From: Bacillota bacterium
GTDB lineage: Bacteria > Bacillota > Dethiobacteria > DTU022
Assembly (NCBI GenBank): GCA_030611385.1
Contig: JAUWPV010000006.1
Span: 1-64,000, forward strand
Direction: 5' to 3'
DNA: 64,000 nt
Below are positions 50,406-61,113 of this stretch, piece after piece. Both the position numbers and the translations under genes were made by a program. The notes beneath the pieces are model-generated. The model was not told the origin of the DNA. It did not search any database and saw only the letters and a list, made by a program, of their open reading frames with translations. Within the stretch, counting starts at the first letter, position 1. Every line of letters starts with the position of its first letter.

Positions 50406-51467
50406 ATGTATTTAATTTTAGCGATCAATCCTGGCTCAACTTCGACCAAAATTGGACTTTTCGAAGATGAAAAACCTATCTTCAAAGAAACCCTGCGCCA
50501 TTCTGTCGAAGAAGTATCGGTTGAACTCGATCGGGAAAAGCAGGCCAGTTTCCGGCGGGAAGCTGTTCTCGGTTTTCTTAACGAAAAAGATTTATCTCTG
50601 TCCGGTCTATCAGCTATCGTTGTCCGCGGCGGATTGCTTAAGCCGCTTGCTTCCGGAACATACCTGGTCAATGAGGATGTCTACGAAGATCTGGTTACAG
50701 CAAAATTCGGCTGGCATGCTTCGAATCTGGGAACGATTATCGCCTTACCGCTGGCCCGTGAACTTAAGCTACCTGTTTATACTGTTGATCCGGTTACTGT
50801 AGACGAGTTCGAAACAGCGGCTCGCTATTCTGGATTGGAGGGAGTGCCTCGCCTCAGTATGTCTCATGCCCTTAACATGAAAGCGATGGGCCGCCGTGCT
50901 GCCGCCCTGGTCGAAAAAAAGTATGAAGAACTCAACCTCATTGTTATTCACCTGGGCAGTGGCATATCCGTTTCCGCTCACCGGCGTGGACGGATGATTG
51001 ATGTAAATAATGCAAATGAAGAAGGACCATTTTCCCTGGAACGCTGCGGAACCCTGCCGGTGCTGGCCCTGGTGCGGTTATGTTTTAGTGGTAGCTATAA
51101 TCTGAAAGAAACAATAAGCTTACTCACTTCTCAAGCTGGTATTTATTCCTATCTGGGAAGCAAAGATTTTACTGCGATTGAAAAAAAGATTGCCGGTGGT
51201 GACGAGAAAACCAGGGAAGTTGTTGCCGCGATGGCTTACCAGGTGGCCAAGGAAATCGGGGCTATGTCTGCCGTACTGGACGGCTGTGTTGATCGTATTG
51301 TGCTCACTGGTGGTATGGCTAATGCCCAATCCCTGGTGGAGATGATTAGAAAGAAAGTATCATTTATTGCCCCGGTTGAGGTAATTCCGGGAGAAGAGGA
51401 ACTGGAAGCGCTCGCTGCCGGGGCTCTTCGTGTTTTGCGTGGCGATGCGCAGGCCCTGGTTTACTGA
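50406..51467 (+). CDS. buk: Butyrate kinase
   Basis: ILAINPGSTSTKIGLFEDE; VIHLGSGISVSAHRRGRMIDVNNANEEGPFSLERCGTLP; VLTGGMANAQ. Confidence 0.93.
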   Translation: MYLILAINPGSTSTKIGLFEDEKPIFKETLRHSVEEVSVELDREKQASFRREAVLGFLNEKDLSLSGLSAIVVRGGLLKPLASGTYLVNEDVYEDLVTAKFGWHASNLGTIIALPLARELKLPVYTVDPVTVDEFETAARYSGLEGVPRLSMSHALNMKAMGRRAAALVEKKYEELNLIVIHLGSGISVSAHRRGRMIDVNNANEEGPFSLERCGTLPVLALVRLCFSGSYNLKETISLLTSQAGIYSYLGSKDFTAIEKKIAGGDEKTREVVAAMAYQVAKEIGAMSAVLDGCVDRIVLTGGMANAQSLVEMIRKKVSFIAPVEVIPGEEELEALAAGALRVLRGDAQALVY

Positions 51468-51509
51468 GATATTCAAATAATATCCGCTTAAACGGGAGGT
51501 TGATCAGCG

Positions 51510-52424
51510 ATGTCTTTTGAAAATTTTTACCAGGTTATTTCAGCAGTTAAAGAACTGCCCCCCTGCCGGCTTTGCGTTGCCGCTGCCGCCGACGAGACAG
51601 TTTTAGAAGCGGTAAGAGATAGCCGCAAGGAAGGCCTTGTCGATTTTGTGCTGGTTGGTTCTGAAGAAAAAATTTGGCGTCAGGCGACGACGATCAGTCT
51701 TAATCTGCAGGGAATAGAGATTATTGATATCGCCGATCCGGTTGAAGCTACCCAGCGGGCGGTAAAAGAAGTGGCCGCAGGGCAGGCCGATATATTGATG
51801 AAGGGAATGGTTAACAGCGCTGATTTTTTAAGGGCGGTGATCAGCCCACAAGGAGGTATGCGGCGTGACCGTATTTTAAGTCATCTGGCGATCTACGAAG
51901 TATCCGGTTACTACCGGCTTATCTACATGACTGATGGTGGCCTTAATGTCAACCCGGGGTTGGATCAGAAAAAAGTGATACTGCAAAATGCGGTCGAATT
52001 CCTGCACGCTATCGGATTGGATGAGCCGAAGGTTGCTATCCTGTCTGCCAATGAAAAAGTAGATCCCAAGATTCCTGCTACAGTCGATGCCCAGGCTTTA
52101 AAGAATATGGCCGGAGAGGCATTTCCCGGGGCTCTGGTTGATGGACCGACCCCGCTTGATATAGCGCTCAGCTTTGAGGCTGCCCTGCATAAAGGCATTG
52201 ACAGCCCCATTGCCGGAAAGGCCGACCTGCTGGTAGTGCCAAACATCGAGGCGGGAAATATTCTCGGGAAAGCAATTATCTATTTTGCCGGTGGCCGCAT
52301 GGGTGGACTGATCCTTGGTGCCAGCCACCCGGTAATTTTAACTTCTCGCAATGAACCACCGATGGGCAAAATGGCTTCCATAGCCCTGGCTGCTTATTCA
52401 ATCGCCCGGAACCGGAAAGCCTGA
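51510..52424 (+). CDS. ptb: Phosphate butyryltransferase
   Basis: PTA/PTB family; ADILMKGMVNSADFLRAV; MTDGGLNVNP; LVVPNIEAGNILGKAIIYFAGG; adjacent to buk. Confidence 0.9.
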   Translation: MSFENFYQVISAVKELPPCRLCVAAAADETVLEAVRDSRKEGLVDFVLVGSEEKIWRQATTISLNLQGIEIIDIADPVEATQRAVKEVAAGQADILMKGMVNSADFLRAVISPQGGMRRDRILSHLAIYEVSGYYRLIYMTDGGLNVNPGLDQKKVILQNAVEFLHAIGLDEPKVAILSANEKVDPKIPATVDAQALKNMAGEAFPGALVDGPTPLDIALSFEAALHKGIDSPIAGKADLLVVPNIEAGNILGKAIIYFAGGRMGGLILGASHPVILTSRNEPPMGKMASIALAAYSIARNRKA

Positions 52425-52450
52425 TCTCCGGTTTAAAACAATAAGGCGTT

Positions 52451-52768
52451 TCAAGATATTTTGCCGTGTACTGCCAACCAGATGCAAGGCGGTTGTTTTG
52501 AGGTCCAATCAACACGATGGCGTTCACCGGCCGGAATAACAACCCAATCACCGGCCTTCATCTGCAAAGTTTTACCATTTTCCCAAACCAACCCGGCGTC
52601 TCCCTGAAGCAGGGCTACCCACTCGTCTCTTTTCTGGTTATACCAATGCCCTTCTGGCGAAGCCTGTCCGGTTGAAACAATTCGCTCAATGGCAATTCCG
52701 CGATCGGGAATCAGTGGTTCTATAAACTCTTCATTACCGCTTATTAAAGACAGGTCAAATAAATTCAT
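52451..52768 (-). CDS. Cupin-domain protein
   Basis: WYNQKRDEWVALLQGDAGLVWENGKTLQMKAGDWVVIPAGERHRVDWT. Confidence 0.85.
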   Translation of the reverse strand: MNLFDLSLISGNEEFIEPLIPDRGIAIERIVSTGQASPEGHWYNQKRDEWVALLQGDAGLVWENGKTLQMKAGDWVVIPAGERHRVDWTSKQPPCIWLAVHGKIS

Positions 52769-52980
52769 CGTTCAACCCCCTCCGGGTTAGCATATAATAA
52801 GAGTGGTTTTTGCAATTATATCAGAAGCAAGGGAAAAGCCTCTTAGAAGTCTTTGTTTTCAGGGTATGTTCAATAGAGTCTGTCGGCATATGATTTGTTT
52901 ATGAAGCATAAGAGTGAATATGATTTCAGAAGCGACTGGTTCAATAAAAGCAGGATCAGATTAATAGTCAGGAGGAAATC

Positions 52981-54390
52981 ATGATGGACCAAGAAAATTT
53001 TCGCCGTTACGGACATGAATTTATCGACTGGATTGCGGATTACTTCGAGAAGATTGAAGAATACCCGGTCCGATCAACTGTGCAGCCGGGCGATATTAAA
53101 AACAGTTTGCCTGATAACCCGCCGGTTAACGCTGAAGAGATGGACAAGATATTTGCCGATTTTAAAGAGATTATTATACCCGGCATAACCCACTGGCAGC
53201 ATCCGGGCTGGTTTGCCTACTTTCCCGCAAACAATAGTCCGGCCTCGGTTTTGGGTGAACTACTTACCGCCGGCCTCGGTGCCCAGTGCATGATCTGGCA
53301 GACTTCACCGGCGGCAGCCGAATTGGAAGAAGTAGTTATGGAGTGGCTGCGCCAGATGATCGGCCTACCAAAAGGCATGGTCGGAGTGATTCAGGATACT
53401 GCTTCTACAGCAACTCTCTGTGCCTTACTCACTGCCCGGGAAAATGCGACCGATTTCGCGGCTAATCGTGTTGGGATGCGCCAACCACTTACCGTCTATA
53501 CCTCCGAAGAGGCCCACTCCAGTATTAACAAGGCTGTCAAAATCGCCGGGTACGGCATTGATAATCTGCGCAGTATTCCCACCGATCATAACTTCGCCCT
53601 GATTCCGGAAGAGCTGGAGAAGGCGATAGAAAATGATCTAAATAAGGGGCTGCAACCGGCCTGTGTGGTTGCCACGCTGGGCACCACTTCTTCAACAGCG
53701 ATCGATCCCCTGGTGCCGATTGGCGAAATCTGTCATCGCCACAATCTCTGGTTCCATGTCGATGCCGCTTTTGGCGGCACCGCCGCACTGCTTGATGAAA
53801 AGCGCGGAATGCTGAGCGGCGCCGAAATGATCGACTCCTTTGTTTTTAACCCCCATAAATGGATGCTGACCAATTTTGACTGTTCTGCTTACTTTGTCAA
53901 AAATAAGGAACTGCTGATCCGCACCTTTGAGATCCATCCCGAGTATTTGAAAACAGGCCACGATGCTGTAGTTAATAATTACCGCGACTGGGGTATTCAA
54001 CTCGGAAGACGTTTCCGGGCTCTGAAGCTGTGGTTTGTGATCCGTTCTTACGGGGTACAGGGTCTGCAGGAAATGGTCCGTGAGCATCTGCGCCTGGCTG
54101 AACTATTCAAAGGATGGGTCGAAGAAGACAGTCGCTTTGAACTGATGGCTCCTGTAAACTTCAGCCTGGTCTGTTTCCGCCTCAAAAAAGCAGGTGTTTC
54201 TGAAGAGGAGATAGCCCGGCTGAATACCGATTTGCTCGAAAAAGTGAATTGCTCCGGACGTGTTTATCTGACACATACTTCTCTTAAAGGGCGCTATGCC
54301 ATCCGCATGGCTATCGGGCAGCGCACAACGGCGGAAAAACATGTCCGTGAAGCCTGGGAACTGATCAGGAGGCATGCCGCCGCTCTGTAA
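52981..54390 (+). CDS. Pyridoxal-dependent aromatic amino acid decarboxylase (group II)
   Basis: GITHWQHPGWFAYFPANNSPASVLGELL; HVDAAFGGTAAL; SFVFNPHKWMLTNFDCSAYFVK with PLP lysine. Confidence 0.92.
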   Translation: MMDQENFRRYGHEFIDWIADYFEKIEEYPVRSTVQPGDIKNSLPDNPPVNAEEMDKIFADFKEIIIPGITHWQHPGWFAYFPANNSPASVLGELLTAGLGAQCMIWQTSPAAAELEEVVMEWLRQMIGLPKGMVGVIQDTASTATLCALLTARENATDFAANRVGMRQPLTVYTSEEAHSSINKAVKIAGYGIDNLRSIPTDHNFALIPEELEKAIENDLNKGLQPACVVATLGTTSSTAIDPLVPIGEICHRHNLWFHVDAAFGGTAALLDEKRGMLSGAEMIDSFVFNPHKWMLTNFDCSAYFVKNKELLIRTFEIHPEYLKTGHDAVVNNYRDWGIQLGRRFRALKLWFVIRSYGVQGLQEMVREHLRLAELFKGWVEEDSRFELMAPVNFSLVCFRLKKAGVSEEEIARLNTDLLEKVNCSGRVYLTHTSLKGRYAIRMAIGQRTTAEKHVREAWELIRRHAAAL

Positions 54391-54460
54391 ATTCGCTGAA
54401 AAATAGAACTATTGTTGACGGGCTTCCCACGAAGCTCGTCTGTGTTATAATGTAATGCGG

Positions 54461-54476
54461 CTGACCGACCGGTCAG
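54461..54476. promoter_or_regulatory. Candidate TetR-type operator upstream of the RND gene
   Basis: CTGACCGACCGGTCAG, 7-bp arms, 9 bp downstream of a TATAAT at 54446-54451; tetR gene follows the RND gene. Confidence 0.5.
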
Positions 54477-54507
54477 TCACAAGTGAAGTGCCCGGAGGTA
54501 ACGGTTT

Positions 54508-57500
54508 GTGAATCTATCCGCATTAGCAGTTAAACGGCCTGTAGCCACCGGCGCAATATTAGTATTAATCCTGGTGATTGGACTGGTCAGTCTCTACCAG
54601 AGCCCGCTCGATCTGCTGCCTGACATCCAGGTCCCGGTGTTGGCGATCATTACCGCATTTCCGGGTAGTTCTCCTCAGGAAACGCTCGAGTTGGTCACCA
54701 AGCCGATCGAAGAAGGCGTTTCTGCAGTCAGCGGATTGGTCGGCATAAATTCTATTTCCCAGGAAAGCCTCTCCCTGGTTATCCTCAGGCTTGACTGGGG
54801 TTCCGATGTCAAAGGTCTTCGCGAAGAAGTCAATGCACGAATGGACCTACTGACCTTTCCCGATGGTGTTCAACGCCCGATTCTTTTAGAATTTGACCCG
54901 ACCCTTATGCCGATTATGCAGATTTCAGCAAGTGGGATCGATGACCAGGTGAAATTAACTGAATGGTTGGAAGAAACGGCCTCGCCCCGGCTTGAATCGC
55001 TTCGCGGTGTGGCCAGCGTTCAGACCCAGGGAGGGGCCAGGCAGGACTTATTTGTACGCACCTCCCCGGAAATAATGGCCGATTACCAAATTTCATTTGA
55101 ACAAATTGCCAATATCATTCAAGCAAGTCTGATCGATTTACCGGCTGGGATTATTGATCTTGAAAACCGCCAGGTCAGGATTCGATTCCTGGGACGCTAT
55201 GCTGATAGTTCCATGCTAAATGATTTGATTGTTGGTTTTAAAGTTGATCAGGAAGCACTGGAAGAAATGGTTGGCGAAGAGGTTGACATCAACCTGAATC
55301 AGTTTCTGGCTCGTCAGGACAACCCTTTTTCCGGATTTTCCATCGATTCCACTGATGTGCCTTTGCGTGAGGTTTTTTGGGATGATATCTTTGATTTTGA
55401 TAATGTATCGGTATCCGGCAGCAGCCTTTTCCTACCGCTGAATGAGCAGTGGGTAGCTCAAAATGAAAGTGAACTTGAAAACGTACTGCTCTTCTTTACG
55501 GACAATCCTAATATCAGCTATGATGCGTACAGTAAACAGATAAACTTATCCCTGGTTTCTCTCGGTCGAGTGCTTTTTCCTGAAATAGACAGCCGAACAG
55601 ATCCTACTTCAATTCGTCTCGAGGATGTCTGGCTTCTTGATCAAGCAGTTTGGGACAGCGGCCTATTGATTGTCCCCCTCGATTCGGCAAGCCTCGAAAC
55701 CCTGGCTCTAACCACTGAAGAACTTACTGCCCTGGCTGATAATAATCCCCTGATAGTCAGGGCCAACCAGAACCATGTCCTGATCGCTTTCCAGGAAGAC
55801 TGGGAAAATATCCAGCGACAGCCGATTCTCTCTATACCTGATTATGGCGCCTGGTTGAGTGACGTGCAGAGTGATGTCAGCAGGGGGCTCGGCGATGCTT
55901 CCCGGCAGTTGGAAGCAGAACTGACTGGGCTGGCTACCGCAATGATTATTAATTCGATGACCCCGGGCAGTTCTGCTTTTACCGGTTTTGAGCTTGATGA
56001 AGAATTTCCGATTATCCCGATTTCCCTTGGTATGCTGGCAGAAGTCGAACAGGATATCTACAATCCAACTACAATCAGTCGCTATAATGGTCAACCCAGT
56101 ATTGGTCTTGTTATACAGAAAGAGGGCGACGCCAATACTGTCCTGGTTGCCCGCCAGATCCGGGAGACACTGGAAAAGCTTTCAGAAGAGAGTCAGAACG
56201 GGCTTTCCAGGATTCAATTCAACACTGTTTTTGATCAGGCCGAAGAGATTGAACGAGCCCTGGCCGATCTGGCCCGATCGTTGGTTGGCGGAGCTATTTT
56301 AGCTGTCCTGGTTTTAATGTTATTCCTTAAGAACTGGCGTACTACCATGTTTATCGGGCTGAGCATTCCGGCAGCTATAATAACAACTTTTACCCTGCTA
56401 TATTTTACCGATCTGACTATCAACCTGATGACTTTAGGAGGCCTGGCTCTGGCCGCGGGGATGCTGGTTGATAATGCTATTGTCGTTAGTGAAAATATTT
56501 ACCGCCATTATCAGATGGGAGAAGAACCGGCCGTGGCGGCCATTGAAGGCGCTCGTGAGGTATCTGGTGCGGTTACAGCTTCAACTCTGACCACAATTAG
56601 TGTTTTTTTCCCGGTCGTATTCCTAAGCGGCCTGGCCGGGCAGCTCTTCTGGGAGTTTGCCCTGACCGTGGCCTGCGCTATCCTTGCGTCACTATTGGTG
56701 GCCCTGACCGTTATTCCCCTTTTGGCTTCACGATCGCTGCGCCTGCGCTACGAGCACCGCGAAACAAATCGTAAATCACGCCGCCTGCCCGAATACCGTA
56801 GTTTACTGCTGATGGCTGTTCGCTATCCCTGGTGGGTAATCGTTTTTGCAGCAATTTTCGTAGCTGTTGGAGTTTTCGGTTTCAACACTTTGGGCAATGA
56901 GCTATTCCCTTCACCTGATGAATCGGCTTTCACAATCGATATAACCATGCCCCCCGGTACTACCTTGCCAACTACCGATGCCTATACTGCTGACATTGAA
57001 AAAATTATCAATAGCCAGGACGAAGTTGCCTCCTATTCGATCAGGGTGGGCGGTTCCGGATTTATGGGTATACCGGGTGGTTCGGGAATTTCCAACCAGA
57101 GTCAACTGAGAGTTGAGATCGATCCTGCACATGTTCAGGATATGGGAAAGATTATTGATACGGTCAGGGTAGCAGTTAATGCCCTGCCCGGCGAAGCAGT
57201 GGCCGCTTTTGCCCGTGAATCACTTCTTGACGCCGCCGGTCTTGATACCAGACTCGATCTGGTGGTCAGCGGTAATGACCTTGAACAGGTTATCGCCATC
57301 ACCGAGCAGGCAGTGGTGATGTTGAAAAAACAATCTGATTTTACTGATGTGCAATCTTCGTTTGAGGAGAGTCGACCTGAAATACATATTCGTCTCGATC
57401 ACAGCCAGGCCCTGCAGAAAGGGGTGACCCTGATCCAGGTGGCTACAGCGGTGCGCCAGGCCCTGGAGGGTATTCCGGTGAGCCGAATTGAAACTGAAGC

Positions 57501-58515
57501 CGGTATTTTAAACATTGTCCTCGGCTACCAGAGAAACGATATTAATACAATCGACGACCTTGGCCATATCGGCTTCTATTCGCCTACGGGGGAGTATCTG
57601 CACTTAGATGAAGTGGCTGAGTTGAGCGAAGCATTCGGCCCGCAGAGTATTCCCCGTGAAGACCATCGGGTGATCGGTCAGATCCATGTGCAGTACGGCG
57701 ATACCGATCTCGGCACAGCAACCAGTGAAGCGCTCGCGATCCTTGAAGAGATTGCCCTTCCGTCCGGTTACGAAATCAAAACTGCGGGTAGCGCGGATCT
57801 GATGGGTGATGTTCTTTCTGAACTGCGGCTGGTGTTAATTGTAGCCGCCCTACTGGTCTACCTGGTAATGGCAGCCCAGTTTGAATCTTTGTTGCACCCC
57901 TTCATCATTATCTGCAGTTTGCCCCTGGCTTTCACAGGTGCTGTGTTGGGCCTGCTTATCACTGGTAACTCTGTCAGTATTCCAGCCATGATCGGCGTAG
58001 TTGTGCTTTCAGGTATACTTGTCAATGACGGTATTATCATGGTTGATTTCATTAACCAGCAGCGAAGGCTGCATGGTTTACCGCTGATAGAGGCTATCGT
58101 TGAAGGTGCGGCTGCCCGCTTGCGCCCCATTCTGATGACTACCGCCACAACAGTGTTGGGACTGGTTCCGCTGGCAATGGGTATAGGTGAAGGCAGTCAG
58201 CTGCAGGCGCCGATGGCGATTACCATTATCGGCGGGCAGATCACCGGTACCCTCCTACTTCTTATAGCCATTCCTGCAATCTACAAGGTTGTAACCAGAG
58301 AGAAGGGCAACAAGATAATCGGTGAAACAGGTGATGCCCCAATTTCGGCAGATGCACTGCCCGTTGCCGGCGGTAGTTGGCGACAGGAGGCTGCCAGGGC
58401 AAACAAACCACTTTTCAAGGCGATCGTGCGTATGGTCATTATCTTGGTCCTTGTCGCTGCTATTTTTATAATGCTTAGCTTGTCGGGTCAGGGAATATTT
58501 ACAGTGATCCGGTAA
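54508..58515 (+). CDS. RND (AcrB/SwrC-like) efflux transporter with a large periplasmic insertion
   Basis: LSALAVKRPVATGAILVLILVIGLVSLYQSPLDLLPDIQVPVLAIITAFPGSSPQE; GLALAAGMLVDNAIVVSENIYRH; 1335 aa. Confidence 0.9.
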   Translation: MNLSALAVKRPVATGAILVLILVIGLVSLYQSPLDLLPDIQVPVLAIITAFPGSSPQETLELVTKPIEEGVSAVSGLVGINSISQESLSLVILRLDWGSDVKGLREEVNARMDLLTFPDGVQRPILLEFDPTLMPIMQISASGIDDQVKLTEWLEETASPRLESLRGVASVQTQGGARQDLFVRTSPEIMADYQISFEQIANIIQASLIDLPAGIIDLENRQVRIRFLGRYADSSMLNDLIVGFKVDQEALEEMVGEEVDINLNQFLARQDNPFSGFSIDSTDVPLREVFWDDIFDFDNVSVSGSSLFLPLNEQWVAQNESELENVLLFFTDNPNISYDAYSKQINLSLVSLGRVLFPEIDSRTDPTSIRLEDVWLLDQAVWDSGLLIVPLDSASLETLALTTEELTALADNNPLIVRANQNHVLIAFQEDWENIQRQPILSIPDYGAWLSDVQSDVSRGLGDASRQLEAELTGLATAMIINSMTPGSSAFTGFELDEEFPIIPISLGMLAEVEQDIYNPTTISRYNGQPSIGLVIQKEGDANTVLVARQIRETLEKLSEESQNGLSRIQFNTVFDQAEEIERALADLARSLVGGAILAVLVLMLFLKNWRTTMFIGLSIPAAIITTFTLLYFTDLTINLMTLGGLALAAGMLVDNAIVVSENIYRHYQMGEEPAVAAIEGAREVSGAVTASTLTTISVFFPVVFLSGLAGQLFWEFALTVACAILASLLVALTVIPLLASRSLRLRYEHRETNRKSRRLPEYRSLLLMAVRYPWWVIVFAAIFVAVGVFGFNTLGNELFPSPDESAFTIDITMPPGTTLPTTDAYTADIEKIINSQDEVASYSIRVGGSGFMGIPGGSGISNQSQLRVEIDPAHVQDMGKIIDTVRVAVNALPGEAVAAFARESLLDAAGLDTRLDLVVSGNDLEQVIAITEQAVVMLKKQSDFTDVQSSFEESRPEIHIRLDHSQALQKGVTLIQVATAVRQALEGIPVSRIETEAGILNIVLGYQRNDINTIDDLGHIGFYSPTGEYLHLDEVAELSEAFGPQSIPREDHRVIGQIHVQYGDTDLGTATSEALAILEEIALPSGYEIKTAGSADLMGDVLSELRLVLIVAALLVYLVMAAQFESLLHPFIIICSLPLAFTGAVLGLLITGNSVSIPAMIGVVVLSGILVNDGIIMVDFINQQRRLHGLPLIEAIVEGAAARLRPILMTTATTVLGLVPLAMGIGEGSQLQAPMAITIIGGQITGTLLLLIAIPAIYKVVTREKGNKIIGETGDAPISADALPVAGGSWRQEAARANKPLFKAIVRMVIILVLVAAIFIMLSLSGQGIFTVIR

Positions 58516-58594
58516 GATCAACAAATCTGGAATGGGCTAACTAAGGACTAATTGTAGTCCGATTTTAAACCATAAGAGCAGGAGAAAGGAGCTT

Positions 58595-59203
58595 TTGCTG
58601 ATGGTGGTTAATAATCAAAAAAAAGAAGTTAGTAACAAACGAGAGCAGATCCTGCTTGCTGCAGTGGGGGTTTTTTTTGAAAAAGATTATTACCAGGCAA
58701 CTATAGTCGAGATTGCCGAGCGGGCAGGAGTGGGCAAGGGAACTGTCTATGAATACTTCCCGAGCAAAGAAGAACTTTTTAAAGAATGTTTTTCATATTG
58801 TGCCGAAGAATATATTCAGTCCTTCCATCAGCATCTTTCTAAGCCTTCATCGGTTAAAGAAGCAATGTACAATATCATCAATACCCACCTGGAATTGGTT
58901 CGGGATAACCGTAAAAGACTACATCTGCTCTTTACCGAGCGACCGCTAAATTTCCAGGAATTGCAGGCCTGGGTTTTAAAACAGCGCCAGGAGCTTCTCC
59001 AGGGGATAACCAGCCTGATCGCGAAAGGTATTAAAATAGAAGAAATTCGTTCTGATATCGATGCTGAAATGGCCGGACGCCTCTTTCTCGCCCTAACCTA
59101 TGTGGTAATCGGTGGTTTGGTTATCCTCGACAATGTTGAAGTGCGGGATGAACAGATCACCAGCCTGTTCGAAATCTACTGGAATGGCCTAGGTTCAAAA
59201 TAA
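58595..59203 (+). CDS. TetR family transcriptional regulator
   Basis: KREQILLAAVGVFFEKDYYQATIVEIAERAGVGKGTVYEYFPSKEELFKE. Confidence 0.93.
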   Translation: MLMVVNNQKKEVSNKREQILLAAVGVFFEKDYYQATIVEIAERAGVGKGTVYEYFPSKEELFKECFSYCAEEYIQSFHQHLSKPSSVKEAMYNIINTHLELVRDNRKRLHLLFTERPLNFQELQAWVLKQRQELLQGITSLIAKGIKIEEIRSDIDAEMAGRLFLALTYVVIGGLVILDNVEVRDEQITSLFEIYWNGLGSK

Positions 59204-59311
59204 ACTGCTGCTCTGCCACACTTCCGCTAATATCATTGGCAGGTCAACTGCAGATATTCGTTGTTAAGCCGCTGTTTTCTATTTGATCCCCATTTTATTT
59301 ACTTTAGTTTT

Positions 59312-60511
59312 TTAACTGATCAGAGCGGCGCCGATTTCTTTGCCGTAAGCAACACAGTCGGCAATGGCCTCTTCATCAGGATTCCAAAGCATTCTCAGCC
59401 CATCTTTATTGATCAGCGCAAAACCGGCCTCTTCCAGCATACCGTTGATCATCTTCACCGATTCGCCACTCCAGCCGTAACAGCCGAAAGCCGCTCCTTT
59501 TTTCTGTTGAAAATTCAAACCTTTGGCCATCTCCATCAGGGAAGCAATCGAGTGCAAGATACCCTTATTGATGGTTGGTGAACCGACTAAGATTCCCTTC
59601 GATTTAAAAATTTCGGTTACGATATCATTGGTGTCCGAACGGGCGGCATTATAAAGCTTGATATTGATGGAGCTATTGGCCTCCTTAATGCCTGAGGCGA
59701 TTGCCTCGGCTGCCCGGCGGGTACCGTCCCACATAGTATCGTAGATGATTGTAACCTGGTTCTCCTGGTAGTGATCAGCCCACTCCATATACTTATTAAC
59801 GATCTGCAGGGGGTCTTTTCGCCAGATCACACCGTGACTGGGGCAGATCATCTCTACCGGTAGGTTCAGGCCGACTACTTCCTTGATCTTGGCTGTTACC
59901 ATTTTGCTGAAAGGGGTAAGAATATTGGCGTAATACTTGATTGCTTCTTTGTAGAGCTCATCCTGGTCGACAAGGTCGTTAAACATGTATTCGGATGCGT
60001 AATGCTGACCAAAAGCATCGTTGGGGAAGAGGATGTTGTCACCAGTCAGGTAGCAGAACATGCTGTCCGGCCAGTGCAGCATTTTTGCTTCGACGAAAAT
60101 CAGTTCTTTGCTGCCGAGATCAATTTTATCCCCGGTCTTGACCGGCTGGAAATTCCAGTCCTGATGGTAGTGACCGCGCAATGACTTGACACCGGCATTG
60201 GTACAGTAGACCGGGGTGTCCGGAATTTCGCGCAGTAGCTCGGGTAGAGAACCGCTATGGTCGCTTTCGGCATGGTTGGCAACGATATAGTCGATCTCGC
60301 TTAAGTCAATTACTTTTTTCAGTTCGGTGATAAACTCCCGGGCAAAGGGACGCCAGATAGTATCGATCAAAGCAGTTTTGTTGCCACCCCTTACCAAGTA
60401 AGAATTGTATGTGCTGCCCTTGTGAACGCTTAGTTCTTCACCGTGAAATTTACGCAGTTCCCAGTCAATTTTACCTACCCACGTTACATTATCATTAACC
60501 TTGAACGCCAT
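59312..60511 (-). CDS. Flavodiiron protein (FprA-type)
   Basis: HAESDHSGSLPELL (HxExD); MLHWPDSMFCYL; flavodoxin domain VTIIYDTMWDGTRRAAEAIASG; GAAFGCYGWSGESVKMI. Confidence 0.93.
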   Translation of the reverse strand: MAFKVNDNVTWVGKIDWELRKFHGEELSVHKGSTYNSYLVRGGNKTALIDTIWRPFAREFITELKKVIDLSEIDYIVANHAESDHSGSLPELLREIPDTPVYCTNAGVKSLRGHYHQDWNFQPVKTGDKIDLGSKELIFVEAKMLHWPDSMFCYLTGDNILFPNDAFGQHYASEYMFNDLVDQDELYKEAIKYYANILTPFSKMVTAKIKEVVGLNLPVEMICPSHGVIWRKDPLQIVNKYMEWADHYQENQVTIIYDTMWDGTRRAAEAIASGIKEANSSINIKLYNAARSDTNDIVTEIFKSKGILVGSPTINKGILHSIASLMEMAKGLNFQQKKGAAFGCYGWSGESVKMINGMLEEAGFALINKDGLRMLWNPDEEAIADCVAYGKEIGAALIS

Positions 60512-60561
60512 AAAGAGAACCTCCTTTTTAATTGTCGATTCCTTTGAACTGTTCCCGGAGT

Positions 60562-60888
60562 TCAGGAACGAACCATCATCAGCATCATTTTAAACCGTTC
60601 ATTTGCTTTCAGGGCATGTGGTTTATTTGCGGGCATGATGATTATCTCACCTTTTCTAACCATGAAAGATTGGCCGGCGATAATAATTTCCGCGGTGCCG
60701 TCAAGCACGCAGACCAGGGCATCAAAGGGAGTAGTATGCTCGCTTAGACCCTGGCCCTGATCGAAGGCAAATAGAGTCACTGTTCCCGTTTCTTTTTTGA
60801 GGATTTCCTTACTGACTACTGCGCCCCGCTGATATTCGGTTTGGTTTTCCAGATTCTGCACACTGGTTGAAAGGTTGTCATTTTTCAT
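60562..60888 (-). CDS. Small cupin-domain protein
   Basis: GQGLSEHTTPFDALVCVLDGTAEIIIAGQSFMVRKGEIIIMPANKPHALKA. Confidence 0.85.
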   Translation of the reverse strand: MKNDNLSTSVQNLENQTEYQRGAVVSKEILKKETGTVTLFAFDQGQGLSEHTTPFDALVCVLDGTAEIIIAGQSFMVRKGEIIIMPANKPHALKANERFKMMLMMVRS

Positions 60889-61113
60889 TTAATCGCCCCC
60901 GGACGGGTGGGAATAATTTATAACTATAGCGGTTATGTATATATTACCATGCTATTGCTTTGAGCACAATAGATATTTCAGGGCACCAGCGGAGTATTCC
61001 AATTTCTATTATAATAGATGATAATAAATAATGAGAATAACCGAACAAAAAGATTAGCTGGATTACAGAATACTTTTGTTTATTTAAAATGATTGTTTGG
61101 GGAGTGAATAACA

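Noticed and set aside
54415-54451. TTGACG ... TATAAT promoter before the RND gene using TTGACG as -35
   Set aside because: The spacing is 25 bp, too long for a sigma-A promoter; only the -10 element is used as supporting context.
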